In this document: one piece after another, positions 9,401-19,941 of the stretch
Numbering within the stretch: position 1 is the stretch's first letter
How the letters are laid out: each line of letters starts with the position of its first letter
Assembly: GCF_014133895.1 (NCBI RefSeq)
Contig: NC_050729.1
Coordinates: 372,001-436,000, forward strand
Direction: 5' to 3'
Source of the DNA: Torulaspora globosa
Lineage: Eukaryota > Ascomycota > Saccharomycetes > Saccharomycetales > Saccharomycetaceae
DNA length: 64,000 nucleotides
Made by a program: the position numbers and the translations under genes
The notes under the pieces: model-generated
The model's database searches: none
What the model saw: only the letters and a program-made list of their open reading frames with translations
Told to the model about the DNA's origin: nothing

Positions 9401-12400
9401 ACGATATGACATCAGTGACCGTGAGGGCTCGCAACTTGAACTTTGTAATCGACGATGAGCATAGCAAAATACAAGCAACGGTAATCGTTCCATCTGTTAC
9501 TTTCACAGCAATCGATTTTGAGAATGAGAGATACTCGCAAAGAATTGACCTTAAGATTCCCAAGTTAAACATCTCTTTAGGCACATCAGGTAAAAGTGAC
9601 GAAACAGAGAGCTTGTTCGAGTTGACTAGTAAATTGTGCTTTACCACTTTCATTCAGAGACGAGACTTCGCCGAACATCGAGATAAGCAGAGGAGCTACA
9701 TAGCATTGAATGATTCTCCATTTTACAGGTGCTCTTTTCTCCTTCCTTGCTACATCCAGCAATCACCGTTGTACACAGAGTTGTTGGGAAGCATATCCCC
9801 CTCCTCATCGCTTCCACCGCTGCCCTTACCGCTGCTGCCTGAAACTATTGATTTCATTATCGAAGATCTACTTGGAGAGTTTGCGGCTGGCTTGAAATGT
9901 GATTCTGACACTCAAGACTCGCTTGGACATTCAGAAGCTTTGGGATCTTCCTCTAGTTCGCCGTTACACGGCTCTGAACGATCTGCTCAGGAGTTTTATG
10001 ACCATAAAGGACTAGTGCCCATGCATTCATCTTTTGATCCTTCCAATCGCTATGAGAATATTGTCTTAAACATCGAATTCCTAGCTATCGAGGCTAATCC
10101 CTCTTTGTGCTCTCATATTGTCAAATTCTTCGACAAGTTCTGGCAGGTAGGCACGGTAGATGTGATTGACGAAATTGAAATGTCCATAGTAAGGAGGTTA
10201 GGCCATTTAAACAGCAGAGATTCCATCTGCAACTCGAAAGTTTACGTTGGGGACATCAACTTTTTTTGGGGAAGCAAGGATGCGAAAGGTTTCGAGCTAT
10301 ATTTTGATAAATTTGATTTTGAAATGAGCCAAGAAGGCGAAGATATGCATAATGAATATATTGGCGGTGGGCTCTTCATATTGAGCAAGCTTAGATCTTT
10401 AAGAGCGACAGTATTTGATCGAGGTTTCACAGAAGGTGTGGAAGAAAGGCCGCCAGCTTTATCTCTGGCAATCGAAGGATGGGAAGCCTTTTCTTCAAAA
10501 ACAGATTCTGTGTTTTGCTCCATCAGTTCATTGTCAACCGATGTTACGGTCGATGAATCTCAGCTAGAATGGCTGGTGCTCTATGTCAGCGAACAGTATC
10601 GTACCATTAGAGCAATGTTGACGTCATTCCAAGAGATGCACAACTATTGGAAGAGCGTTCGTAAAGACCTGCTTTGTAGTATAACTGCAGCGAGCGAGTT
10701 TTATCAGATTAGCCATGACCCATACGTGATTACGAAACCAGCCTTTATTATGCGGCTATCAAACGGACATGTAAGAGAAAATCGAAGCTGGAGAATTATT
10801 ACTCGTTTGCGCCACATTTTAACGTATTTGCCTGCGGATTGGCTGGACAACAGTCAATTTCAAAAGGTACAGCAGCAGTCAGCAAGTAGTGCAGAGGATG
10901 TTTTCGTTTCTGTTTTCTCTAATTGGCGGAGCTGGGAAGTTTCCGATGTTACTCGATCTTACATTTACCAGAAGATTTTTCTATCCGACGATTATCTTGC
11001 TAATCCCCAATTCATGAAGAAAGCCCTCAAAGTCAATTTTTATTCCTTCTTCTTTACAGTGTACAGCGAAGGCTATAGAGTAGCCCATAACTTCGTCATA
11101 ACCAGGGCAAACATTGGGGCTGAAGAACTCTTCATCATACACGATTCGACCACACAAACCATTACGAATTATGATAAGACGATCAATGTTTCAGTAAGTT
11201 TGGGTGCTTTGAAAGGCGAGTTGAATGAACAGCTTTTGAAGATATTTCGAGTGTCCCATATAGATGACACGAAAGGGCCTAATGACAACTTTCTTGGCAC
11301 GACCAGTTATAGACTTAACCTTCTTCTGGCTTTCGAGAGGAGCGAGCTGCAGTTTGTCCTTGCCAAGACGCGGCTCACAAATAGAATTATTAATGGCAAA
11401 GTTACTATATTACTTGAGAAACTAAAGGATTCTGCTACGGCCGCTTTGTCTGTTGCATTCTATGCGAAGAGATCCGAATCGTGGCTAAAACATGCGGATG
11501 CCGTTTTGGCTGAAGTATTGTCACGAGAACTTTGCACGACTGCCACTGCCGATCTGTGGTGTCATTCAAGATCAATGATTATTAACACACAATGTTCTGA
11601 TTGTCATTTTCGCGCAATGACCAGCACTGCATTGCTCGTCAAATCGGTTGATGAGATCCTGGACAGTGTCATGAGGATTAAGCAAGAATTCAAGCAAATT
11701 TCACCAGAAGTTCAAGATACCAAAGAACAAACTGCAAGATCAATGATGGATACTGCGATGACATTCAGTTTTACCAACATAACTGCTGAAATCATGGCCT
11801 TATCGCCATTTCTTTTGCGATTTGAGATGAAGCAGCTTGCAATATATCTAAACAAGCTGGAAAGTAATGAATTGCTGATCAGCATGTGGGATTCGAGCAT
11901 ACATCTCAAATCCCACCAAACTACAGAGCAATACTTAAACTTTGCGCTAAGTGACCTACAAATGAAATTCAATTTGCCCGAAAGATCAAGCGCAATGCTT
12001 GGCATTGGATTATCGAGCTCCCTTATGAAGCTAACATTCTCTGAACCACGCAGGATATTATCAAGTTTTCTACAGGACGAAAAGTTAATTGGAGACAGTT
12101 TTTCTCACATGGAAAGATTACTGTCGAAGTATACTATACCTGCCAATAAGAGCGGTAATGCTCGAAGTACCAAATGGTCTCTGGATGCCAATCTGAATTA
12201 TTTGGGGATTCTCATTCCAATGTCCTCGACTTTTTTCGTGTTGGAATTACACATGCTCTTGGCGGCCATAAGCAATTTGGCTCATGCCAAAGTTGACAAG
12301 GCGAATCCTGTTCTGGGGCAGATCTCTGTCGAGAACTGTTTGCTGCTAATTAAGGACCCTCTGCTTCCGGTGGGCTTATCAAAATTACTTGATTTCTCGA

Positions 12401-15237
12401 TTAGACTTACGACTTCCCAAAAAGTGCAAGGTTCCCCAAATTCATATCAAGTCGAAAGCTCTCATTTTAGGGTATGCTTATCACCACAGTCGCTCGTACA
12501 AGTATTATGGGGCGCTCATCAAATGCAAGCACTCTTGCAGTATTTCAGAAAGCACAGGAAAGACTCGATTTCACTGCCCTTTTTCGCAAATGGTCACAAA
12601 CCACCTGTGGAACTACCTATTGCTTTTCGATCGATTCATATCCTATCTTATAACTTGTGCATAGGATGGATATTCCAACTTGGCGATGACACTGAATCTG
12701 GCCTGATGCTGGGGTTTGACAGATTGTTCTCTGCGTACGAGAAAAACTGCGGGAAGCTTACGTTGATTGACGGCTATCTCTCTGTGGCTAATGGCGACTC
12801 CACCGATACGTTTTACTCCCGTGGTAACGAGAAAAGCAGTTATAATCGAAGCTTCCTACCTAGTGTACAAGTCGCTTTTTGGTTAAAGCAAGCAGGGTCA
12901 ATGAAAGACCTATTTATTAGGATAAAAGGAGAGGCATTGGATGTCAGCTACCTCTCGACATCTGTGAGTATTGTCGAGGGAACTTTAGCGTCAATTCAGA
13001 AATTTCAAACTTTGAAAAAAGAGAGGATGCATCACGGTAGTGAAATTGCGCGAAATAGGTCAGATTCAAATAACGCAGCGTATGACGTTTCTCCATTTTT
13101 GTCCCATATAAGGCTAATTGATTGTCAATTCAATTACTTGGGTGGGATTTTCAAGATTTACTCGCCAGATGATTTGACCAGAAATGGAGAACCTTCGCTA
13201 GAGGTCAAGTCACCCAGTGTCACAATTACGCTTAACTACAAGCACGATGTTCCTCAAGATAAACCTCACTGGCTTAGATGTCTCATAACGATTGACCCAA
13301 CTCACAACATATTGTACTCTAAATGTGTTCCTCTTTTGAGCGATTTCATCGAAACAACTCGAAGTCTGATTGAAAAGCTTGGTGCAGATGAGAGCCGCAA
13401 GGAATATAACCAAGGTATTGACTATATGGGTTTATTAGACACTTTCGATATCGCATTCAAGGTGAGATCCGGCAAACAGCAATTGAGTTTGAGCTGCGAC
13501 CCAAGGGCCAAGGTTCAAGCAGATGTTGGATTTGATTCCTTCAATTTTGGCGTCATAACCAATGATGTGCTAGAAAATAGGTCATTAGGTGTGTCACTTT
13601 CAATAGAAAAGATCCGATCCTCCGTTCGCCATATCTTCTCAAGAGAGACAAGTGCATCTTTTGACATCGATTTCTTCGATTTGACATCCATCTTTGCCCA
13701 TCCTAACATTTATGCTGTCGCTTTAGTGTCTGATATCAAGGTTTTCTTCAACATGAAGCAGCTCCAGAACCTAAATTTATTCCTGGATATTTGGCGACTG
13801 AATGGTAAACTTAGTGCAGGAGCCCAGCACAAGGATAGTGAAGGAGGTAGACAGGTCAAAAATCCTAGTGCAACCCAAAGAAAGAAGGCGTCCCCGATCA
13901 GTTTTTCTGTCACTTTAATCTTTAATACGATCAAGGGTGATATCAATTTAGGACCTTCTCTTGGTGTTCTTTCTCTCCAGCTAGGAAGAATATGGTTTGC
14001 GACCGACCATTTCGCTGGGCATAAACACGTCTTGCACGCTTTTGCTGACCAATTGTCAATTCAATCCAAAGGAAGATTTTCAGGCGCTCTCAAACTGGAG
14101 GATGCGGCATGGATGTCAGAGGTTCGTTGGCCGATGGTCGAACCACTGCATGAGACCCCGGAGATGTCGCTGTCCTTGACTATCGCCAGGATTGCAGTAA
14201 AATCTGCTTTTGATTATCATATGTTCTTGATCGGAACTGTGGATCAAGTAAAGTTCAAATTGCGCAATGAGTCAGATTCGTATGGTATTTTGCCGGATCT
14301 GCTAGTGGTCAATCTGTCCTGCAATGAGATGAACCTATGTGCCACCGCACTGACGGCTGCTAACATCCTTGACATCTACAACACCATTACGCGTATGAGA
14401 CGGGACAATCGCATATCTTATACAGAAACACTCAAAGAATCTAATACAGCGGAAGGAAGATTACCATTACGTTATGATGACATTTTGGAGTCATTGAACT
14501 TGGTGCGAACTGATTTGTCAGTCGATGTTGCAAGTTTCAAAACACAAATTTCTCCAATTTCGCTTTTTGACCTGGAAGTTTTGGTGTTAAGTATTGAGAA
14601 CGTTTGTGCTCGCTCAGAAACGAAATCAGGCACTAAGCTGAAAACTGAGTTGCACCTTCAATTCTCAAATGCTAGCGCGTCTCTTTCAACATCCAAAAAC
14701 GAATTGGATGAGGATGCTATCTCTAAAATATCAGTTGAAGATTACATGCTATATGCGGCAGAGATCAGAGGTGGGACAATAGTCAAAATACCTAGGCTCC
14801 TCATCAGTATGACAACCTGGCAGACACCCAAGAGTGACATTATAGAGTATTTGTTTACGTGTCGCTTCTTTGATAGGGTTGCTGTCAAATGGAACCTGGG
14901 ACCCGTCGATTTCATTAAAGAGATGTGGTCTACATATGTCAGATCGTTGGCCGTTCGTCGGGCTCAAAGCAGTGAACATGGACAAGTTGGAGATGAAGAG
15001 CTGCAGGCGGCCAGCAAACCTGGGATGGAGGAGAAACCTAAGTTTCAGTACGTTCCATTGGATGAACCCTACATAGAAATGCCTCAAATCAAAGATCTGG
15101 GAGACGCCACTCCTCCAATTGAATGGTTTGGTGTTCATAGAAAAAATTTGCCCGCAGCAACTCATCAAGCGGCAATTATTTTGATTCAGAAATTGGTTCA
15201 TGCAGCGGAGAAGGAATATGCTAAGGTTCTTGAATAG
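6418..15237 (+). CDS. CSF1: Csf1, bridge-like lipid transfer protein (BLTP1/Tweek family)
   Basis: An uninterrupted 2939-residue frame (S. cerevisiae Csf1 about 2958). One strongly hydrophobic segment near residues 20-55 (VFLVDWALLCVVSLTVIFYL region) anchors the protein in the ER. The rest is a long chain of beta-rich repeats without catalytic motifs, typical of rod-shaped proteins with a hydrophobic groove that move phospholipids at membrane contact sites. In yeast Csf1 is needed for fermentation in the cold and for lipid supply to GPI-anchor synthesis. The neighbour GAA1 acts in GPI anchoring too, but the linkage is ancient and need not be functional. The gene ends only 39 bp from the convergent SMC4 stop. 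No frameshift or internal stop is seen over 8.8 kb. Confidence 0.95.
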   Translation: MDAQSQFIKVSLNAGNFSWVFLVDWALLCVVSLTVIFYLGRLFAYAITLILEWLLWRRWHVKVSVESVRIAPLSGSIVFKNLCIINRDYTVSILKGSIAWRYWEFTTRRSQYEILQRESPEDGEEADVNSVKNLKLPCRFLLSCEGFEMFMYNRTVAYDNIIRLFSKDEKVQFEKFLDDQQISQLSSTDSEGNGDKDLSESLASSETSNATGTNDRVFDEIFGKQKSLFMRLLPLDVELHKGSFVLGNKFTPSLLVASYSKAQGVVDLCLPREKLDLYGMKFQVDYRDVDVSIKQNIAYERKKSTFKSGKLPKLWRRFLQTVYNPLLKRWHSHRMQHDDHFLQRWKGLSLYKGRTRDKDQEDLDNLHYDFASHEYARVSSVLKSARTVVTYEYDIPGIVPHGAHATLDGPDVGNSGAPPEYALDFQLHGATLCYGPWAHRQIQHLQKLLSPIVAKSSKPVKTLSPGSRRIYTVFKTTFTVLEDSSWRIPTRERSKDQEFLKHYRETREDYRPFGWLDLKFANGSLGSVTTTLCPTEEGFPNKMTIHFVDLEAISSVNHDRLLKCQVFDVLGDLGYPLGWNSDTTWAIELTSAQLETFLLREHITLIADVFSDFSSGEPTPYELFRPFVYDIRWAIKGYSLYLNVNDHNIVNNPLDFNENCYLSLHGEDLSIDVTVPNNSITGTITEVSYQISTSMFRLQLNTPPWNTLNEFMANKEVGRSYDFTVRGVYIFFSELDIENVDTVSVECSSMGTTLHCYGFVMRYLMNVKMNYFGDFFNFITSEEYTGVIQAKETQNLAELQQESLRDGDGSTFNTTETKGQAQNVRNNPPFKRSAVKRNTNETDIWFVFSVWEGALVLPETLYNCDPCIVLHFGELTVDLRSCNYYMDLLATMNNTSIKRYVSRQPHEIFELIHKNNGRFEQEHGSLSTLTIHGHRMYGLPPKEPTYFCQWGIDIDNLVIRSDAEFAKGFFTLFSGIAFGYSNLENTLLYDVEAPDDMTSVTVRARNLNFVIDDEHSKIQATVIVPSVTFTAIDFENERYSQRIDLKIPKLNISLGTSGKSDETESLFELTSKLCFTTFIQRRDFAEHRDKQRSYIALNDSPFYRCSFLLPCYIQQSPLYTELLGSISPSSSLPPLPLPLLPETIDFIIEDLLGEFAAGLKCDSDTQDSLGHSEALGSSSSSPLHGSERSAQEFYDHKGLVPMHSSFDPSNRYENIVLNIEFLAIEANPSLCSHIVKFFDKFWQVGTVDVIDEIEMSIVRRLGHLNSRDSICNSKVYVGDINFFWGSKDAKGFELYFDKFDFEMSQEGEDMHNEYIGGGLFILSKLRSLRATVFDRGFTEGVEERPPALSLAIEGWEAFSSKTDSVFCSISSLSTDVTVDESQLEWLVLYVSEQYRTIRAMLTSFQEMHNYWKSVRKDLLCSITAASEFYQISHDPYVITKPAFIMRLSNGHVRENRSWRIITRLRHILTYLPADWLDNSQFQKVQQQSASSAEDVFVSVFSNWRSWEVSDVTRSYIYQKIFLSDDYLANPQFMKKALKVNFYSFFFTVYSEGYRVAHNFVITRANIGAEELFIIHDSTTQTITNYDKTINVSVSLGALKGELNEQLLKIFRVSHIDDTKGPNDNFLGTTSYRLNLLLAFERSELQFVLAKTRLTNRIINGKVTILLEKLKDSATAALSVAFYAKRSESWLKHADAVLAEVLSRELCTTATADLWCHSRSMIINTQCSDCHFRAMTSTALLVKSVDEILDSVMRIKQEFKQISPEVQDTKEQTARSMMDTAMTFSFTNITAEIMALSPFLLRFEMKQLAIYLNKLESNELLISMWDSSIHLKSHQTTEQYLNFALSDLQMKFNLPERSSAMLGIGLSSSLMKLTFSEPRRILSSFLQDEKLIGDSFSHMERLLSKYTIPANKSGNARSTKWSLDANLNYLGILIPMSSTFFVLELHMLLAAISNLAHAKVDKANPVLGQISVENCLLLIKDPLLPVGLSKLLDFSIRLTTSQKVQGSPNSYQVESSHFRVCLSPQSLVQVLWGAHQMQALLQYFRKHRKDSISLPFFANGHKPPVELPIAFRSIHILSYNLCIGWIFQLGDDTESGLMLGFDRLFSAYEKNCGKLTLIDGYLSVANGDSTDTFYSRGNEKSSYNRSFLPSVQVAFWLKQAGSMKDLFIRIKGEALDVSYLSTSVSIVEGTLASIQKFQTLKKERMHHGSEIARNRSDSNNAAYDVSPFLSHIRLIDCQFNYLGGIFKIYSPDDLTRNGEPSLEVKSPSVTITLNYKHDVPQDKPHWLRCLITIDPTHNILYSKCVPLLSDFIETTRSLIEKLGADESRKEYNQGIDYMGLLDTFDIAFKVRSGKQQLSLSCDPRAKVQADVGFDSFNFGVITNDVLENRSLGVSLSIEKIRSSVRHIFSRETSASFDIDFFDLTSIFAHPNIYAVALVSDIKVFFNMKQLQNLNLFLDIWRLNGKLSAGAQHKDSEGGRQVKNPSATQRKKASPISFSVTLIFNTIKGDINLGPSLGVLSLQLGRIWFATDHFAGHKHVLHAFADQLSIQSKGRFSGALKLEDAAWMSEVRWPMVEPLHETPEMSLSLTIARIAVKSAFDYHMFLIGTVDQVKFKLRNESDSYGILPDLLVVNLSCNEMNLCATALTAANILDIYNTITRMRRDNRISYTETLKESNTAEGRLPLRYDDILESLNLVRTDLSVDVASFKTQISPISLFDLEVLVLSIENVCARSETKSGTKLKTELHLQFSNASASLSTSKNELDEDAISKISVEDYMLYAAEIRGGTIVKIPRLLISMTTWQTPKSDIIEYLFTCRFFDRVAVKWNLGPVDFIKEMWSTYVRSLAVRRAQSSEHGQVGDEELQAASKPGMEEKPKFQYVPLDEPYIEMPQIKDLGDATPPIEWFGVHRKNLPAATHQAAIILIQKLVHAAEKEYAKVLE

Positions 15238-15276
15238 AACTATTGATGGTTCTAGGCCCAAACAGTTGATGCTTTC

Positions 15277-18200
15277 TCAAACTCTATCAATCAGGTCATT
15301 GTTCTTCAAAGTGGCACTCTTCGTCATGTTATCCCTTTTATAAATTCCAACCAACTGCTGTCCTAACTCGAACATATTATTCCTCAATGAGATGACAACG
15401 AATTGAGCATTTTTGGTACGCTCTTTGATGTAATTGGCTACTATCGAAACATTCCGGAAATCCAGCGCTGCATCAATTTCATCCATAACATATAGTGGTG
15501 TAGGCTTGTATTTATGTAGTGCGAAGACCAATGCCAAAGAGCTGAGAGTTTTTTCACCACCAGACAGATTAGTAATATTTCTCCAGCTCTTCTTTGGCGG
15601 CATAACACTAAACGTAACGCCTTCCGAGAATGGGTCTAAGCTGTCGACAAGCTCCAATTCGGCATTTCCACCCATTGTAATCATTTGATACATTTCCTTC
15701 AAAGTCATGGATATGATTCCAAAACCTTGCATAAATTTGTCGAAACGGCGCTTTCTCAAATCCTCAAGGCTATCTCTCATGTTATCTCGCTCCTGAACAG
15801 CTTGGTTTAGATCCAGTTTCCTGCGCTTATGTTCAGCCAATCTCTTCGCATATTCTTCTAAGATCTCCACATCCACATTCGTCGAGTCCACATAGTGTTG
15901 CAGATCATTAATCTGAGACTCTAAATCATCTAAATTCATGTTTTCCAGTTCAGTTTCTGCCACACGAGGTAGCTTGTTAGGTAGTTCAGCAGCTCCTTCA
16001 TCAATTTCCATTCTTTCATCATTCAGGGAGTCATTTTCCATCAATGTGGGATGATCTTGTTTATTTTCATCTTCCAGTGCGGGACTACGTCCTGGCTCTT
16101 GCTTGTCCAGTATGTCACCGCCGCTGTTAGCACTTGCATTTTCGTCTTCCTCCAGCTGATGTAAAATTCTGGCGACATCTCTGATTTTAGTATTTTCCAG
16201 TTCAGTCTCATGCTGTGTTATTTCTTTTCGCAGATGGCGGGCTAAGGCGTTAAGTTTCTCGAGTCTATCTTTTATTTCAATTTTCAAGGATTTGAATTCT
16301 GTTGCGCCAGCCTCCAAAGATGCTAGCTTTTGCTTCAAAAGATCCAACCTGCCGCTTAACGCTCGACTTTCCTCCTGCACTTCCTGCACTGATGTTTCAA
16401 TCTCTTCTAAAGAAACGACCAGTTTGCCGATTGCTCCTTCAAGCATGTTAATTTCTTGCGTGAACTGTTGCAGATCAGTTTTTGCATTATTAAAGGCCTT
16501 CGTTTGCTTCTTGAGCTCATTTTCTGTCTTTTTTATGCTCGATTTCTCTTTCTTCTGCTTGGAAGTTATGGACTCGATTTGCTCCGCTATGCTGCTCACT
16601 TTAACATTCTGAAGTTTGAGCTCTGATCCGCCAATCTCCATAATTCTCTCTTTAAGCTCGGCAATTTTCTGCTTAGTACTGGCCGTTTGCTTTCCAAGGG
16701 ATTCTTCCTCTTGTTTTAACTGCTCCACTCGTGCTTCTGCTCGCTCAAGTTCTTCATTGTTTTCTATGGCTTTCTTCTGCATTAACCTCTTTTCAGCCAG
16801 ACGTTTTTGCTTTAACTGCATCTCCGTGTCCCAGGATTCGATTTCCAACAGAAGCTTAGAAATCTTCAGATCAATCTCTGGAGCTTTATCCTTTAGCTCC
16901 TCTAGGTGGCTCATCATCTGCTGGAAGGTTTCATTTGCCAATTGAAGGTTTTTCTCCTTCTCGGCTAATGAATGCTCAAGCTGAGCAACTTCTTCAGGAC
17001 TGTATACATCAACATCCTGGGCCTTATTTTGAGCAAGCTTCATCAATCCACGAGCAACGAAAGAACCCCCACCACTCATTGTGCCTGACAAATCAATTAG
17101 CTTCCCATCTAACGTAACAACTCTAAATCTTTTCTTGCCATATGCTACCCTGTTTGCTTGTGTGAGGTCATTGGCTGCCAGTGTATCTCTCAGTACACTA
17201 TAAAAAGCAGGGATGAATTTGTCAGCTTTCGGCTGTACTAAGTCAAACAAACGTGGAACGGCCTCAGGAGTTTCAATAGGATTTATTGAGAACTTTCGCA
17301 GCTTGTCTAATAGTATGAATCTGGCATAGCCCAGCTTATTTTTCCTCAAGTAATCAATGCACTGCTGACCACATTCGACAGATTCGACGACGAGATCCTC
17401 CAATCGAGGACATGCTGTCGATATTGCTACGTCGTATTCTTCGTCTATTGTCCCCAGATCGCCCAACCTGCCATGAAAGCCGCTGATTCTACCCGATTTC
17501 TGAAGTTTTGTGAGAGCTGTAAGAACTGTACTCTTATTTTGGGCAGTTGAAAGTGCGGATCTGGCGTCCATCGTACGCTGTCTTTGTACGTTTAAGATAT
17601 CGTGCATTTCTTTCAGCCTGGTTTGAGCGGCAGTCCATTCTCCCTCACCCGTCGATATTTCATTAGAAATAGCAGCTTTCTGCTCTTCCAATTCTCTAAC
17701 CGCCTTTAGTTTTGCGTCCTTTTCTTCTATTGCAGCGGCAATTTCGCTCTCAAGCTTCAGAACCTCTTCGTCCAATCTGGACTGCTTATCTCTTAACAAG
17801 GAAAGCTCAGAATCTGCAAGCTGGATTTCAGCTCTCTTTCGCTGCAATTGGTCGTTCCATGGTTCAAGATCTTTCTCACACTGCGCAATCTCAGCTGAGA
17901 TGTCTGTTGTTTTATTTTTTAGCGACAATTTGATCTTGTCCAGCTGTTCTCGTTCCCTTGCTAGATCTTCACTTAAGTGTTTTAGCGTTGCAGTATGGTC
18001 GCCTTGCTGTTCTTTTAATTTATCTAGATGTCCCTGCGATTGCTCGATCGAAATTTGGGCTGTCTTTAAGGCGTCTTCCGTTTTTGCAACCTTCTGACTC
18101 AGATTTTTCATCTTTTCTTCGTTCACAACTCTTTCTTGATCTAGGTCTCTTTTCTGGCTTATCAATGTCTTTTCCCTTACGATCTGTAGCTCTAGCTTCT

Positions 18201-19491
18201 TCGCGGCTTCTTTTATCTGGGTTTCAAGCGTATGCATTTCCTTCATTGTCTCGGAGTATTTGTTACTCTCTTCCGTCAATTGATGCTCTAGCTTGTCGCT
18301 TTTGCTGAGCGTCGAGCATAACTTCTTATTATTTTGCCATATCTTGAATTGAAGTCTCTTTGATTTCAACAGCGTTAGATTCCTTTCTCTCTCTAAGAAT
18401 TCAAGAGCTTCATTTTTCCCGGCCTCCAAAGAACTCTTTTCCTGGTCGACTATCTGAAATCTGTTTTCTTTCTCGAGGCAGCTTTCATTTAAGACTTCAA
18501 TCTGTTTCGCTATAGCTTCGATCTGTGGCTTATACTTCGCAGTGCCAGTGATATCTTCTAGATATTCTAGTAAGCCATCTTCTCCCTCCTTCTCAGCCTT
18601 CGGTTTCATTTGAGCAATATTTTCAACTTCACCCTGGAGAATCAGGAATCTCTTATGGTCCAAATCAATTCCCTCCTCTTTCAGGAGCTCGGTGACTCGT
18701 GTGTAGTTGCTCTCTGCGCCGTTGACGAAGTACTTGGATGAATTATTTCTGAAGGCTTTTCTCGTCACGATCAAACTGGGCTTCTCCTCGTCGATCCTGG
18801 TCGTTCCATCATCCTGGTCGATCACGTAATGGAAATGAACCTCCACGGAACAAGATTGCAGATTTGGATGTAACTCAGAGTTATGAATCAAGTCTGAGAG
18901 CCTATCCTGTCTCATCTTAGTAGCACGGAACCCGAACACAAACAACATCGAATCGATGACATTTGACTTCCCTGAGCCATTGGGCCCCACAACCGCAGAA
19001 AAATTGCTATGAAATGGCCCCACTACTTGACGTCCTGCATATGACTTGAAGTTCTCCAGCACAAGTTTATCAATACACAGCCGTGATGAGTTCTTTTGGC
19101 TTTGTTCAGCATCATAAAGTCTCTGTAACTCAAGCCTACTTTTCTTCACCGGAGAAATCTTGATCAGTTCCAGCTTTCTAGTAGGTGATCTGCCCGGCGA
19201 TCTTGGTGGCGACTGAGAGTAAGTTCTCGAATTACGCCCTCTGGATGATGTTCGTGGTGGCTTCAATTCAGGTCCCGTAAGTGATAAAGAGGAAGCAGTA
19301 GCAGGCTGCGATGATGAAATTCGCTGTTCGGCTGAACTGATCATTAGTTTTCGTGGCGTATGTGACGCTACCGGTTGCGAAGACGGTGAAGATGATGATT
19401 TTATCGGGCCATTAACGGTTTGGCTTACTTGATCTGCCCCAGCATTGGCCTCCGGAACTTTCTGTCGTTTGCTGGCTGGAGAATTGGACAT
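15277..19491 (-). CDS. SMC4: Condensin ATPase subunit Smc4
   Basis: A 1404-residue SMC protein (S. cerevisiae Smc4 about 1418). The first 135 residues are Ser/Pro-rich and disordered, with SP/TP sites (SPPRSPGRSPTRK) that suit the cyclin-kinase control known for Smc4. The ATPase head is split. Walker A is GPNGSGKS at residues 169-176. The ABC signature NLSGGEKTLSSLALVF and Walker B LYVMDEIDAALD are near the C-terminus. Two long coiled coils flank a hinge (from about GRISGFHGRLGDLGTID, with a GGGS stretch later). An acidic insertion interrupts the second coil (around residues 1110-1180). With Smc2 and the Brn1/Ycs4/Ycg1 subunits it compacts mitotic chromosomes and rDNA. It starts at 19491 and is divergent from ARP6, as YLR086W is from YLR085C. 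Confidence 0.97.
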   Translation of the reverse strand: MSNSPASKRQKVPEANAGADQVSQTVNGPIKSSSSPSSQPVASHTPRKLMISSAEQRISSSQPATASSLSLTGPELKPPRTSSRGRNSRTYSQSPPRSPGRSPTRKLELIKISPVKKSRLELQRLYDAEQSQKNSSRLCIDKLVLENFKSYAGRQVVGPFHSNFSAVVGPNGSGKSNVIDSMLFVFGFRATKMRQDRLSDLIHNSELHPNLQSCSVEVHFHYVIDQDDGTTRIDEEKPSLIVTRKAFRNNSSKYFVNGAESNYTRVTELLKEEGIDLDHKRFLILQGEVENIAQMKPKAEKEGEDGLLEYLEDITGTAKYKPQIEAIAKQIEVLNESCLEKENRFQIVDQEKSSLEAGKNEALEFLERERNLTLLKSKRLQFKIWQNNKKLCSTLSKSDKLEHQLTEESNKYSETMKEMHTLETQIKEAAKKLELQIVREKTLISQKRDLDQERVVNEEKMKNLSQKVAKTEDALKTAQISIEQSQGHLDKLKEQQGDHTATLKHLSEDLAREREQLDKIKLSLKNKTTDISAEIAQCEKDLEPWNDQLQRKRAEIQLADSELSLLRDKQSRLDEEVLKLESEIAAAIEEKDAKLKAVRELEEQKAAISNEISTGEGEWTAAQTRLKEMHDILNVQRQRTMDARSALSTAQNKSTVLTALTKLQKSGRISGFHGRLGDLGTIDEEYDVAISTACPRLEDLVVESVECGQQCIDYLRKNKLGYARFILLDKLRKFSINPIETPEAVPRLFDLVQPKADKFIPAFYSVLRDTLAANDLTQANRVAYGKKRFRVVTLDGKLIDLSGTMSGGGSFVARGLMKLAQNKAQDVDVYSPEEVAQLEHSLAEKEKNLQLANETFQQMMSHLEELKDKAPEIDLKISKLLLEIESWDTEMQLKQKRLAEKRLMQKKAIENNEELERAEARVEQLKQEEESLGKQTASTKQKIAELKERIMEIGGSELKLQNVKVSSIAEQIESITSKQKKEKSSIKKTENELKKQTKAFNNAKTDLQQFTQEINMLEGAIGKLVVSLEEIETSVQEVQEESRALSGRLDLLKQKLASLEAGATEFKSLKIEIKDRLEKLNALARHLRKEITQHETELENTKIRDVARILHQLEEDENASANSGGDILDKQEPGRSPALEDENKQDHPTLMENDSLNDERMEIDEGAAELPNKLPRVAETELENMNLDDLESQINDLQHYVDSTNVDVEILEEYAKRLAEHKRRKLDLNQAVQERDNMRDSLEDLRKRRFDKFMQGFGIISMTLKEMYQMITMGGNAELELVDSLDPFSEGVTFSVMPPKKSWRNITNLSGGEKTLSSLALVFALHKYKPTPLYVMDEIDAALDFRNVSIVANYIKERTKNAQFVVISLRNNMFELGQQLVGIYKRDNMTKSATLKNNDLIDRV

Positions 19492-19941
19492 GCTATAGGC
19501 CGCTTCCGCACCAATGTCTCTTCTCTCTGGTTATCGATGTAGGTTGTAAGTTTGTTTACCTTAGCAGAGCTTAATAGCGAACATACATGCAACTCAACTA
19601 CGCCTAAGCAAGATATCCTTAGAGCTCACAAACCATAGAATTCGGAACAGGATCGGCAGCTTGGAAGCCGTCCCTCTGGTTGGTCAAGATGGCTCAATGG
19701 CCCCGTATCTGGCCTCGATGGAGCACTTTTGAATGCTTGCAAAATTGGAGCTGGCTTTACGCATAGGATGCTGAAGCCGTTCATTGCCGAACCAGGGATC
19801 AACCTCGCGGCAGCGAGCTGGCTTTCTATGGGCTTGTAGATCTTGTATTTAGTGTCTTGAGCTGAACGCGAACTTTCTATACTGAACTGCTCATCGCCTA
19901 GCTGACTCGAACTTAAAGGCTTCCAGAACGATCGCGAAATC
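19492..19941. other. Divergent intergenic region between SMC4 and ARP6
   Basis: About 450 bp holding both promoters. An open frame on the minus strand (19626-19943) starts on the reverse of the ARP6 ATG region and has no recognisable domain; I do not call it. A CGCGAAA motif, similar to an SBF site, lies at 19933-19939 right against the ARP6 ATG, so its meaning is doubtful. No RNA gene seen. Confidence 0.5.
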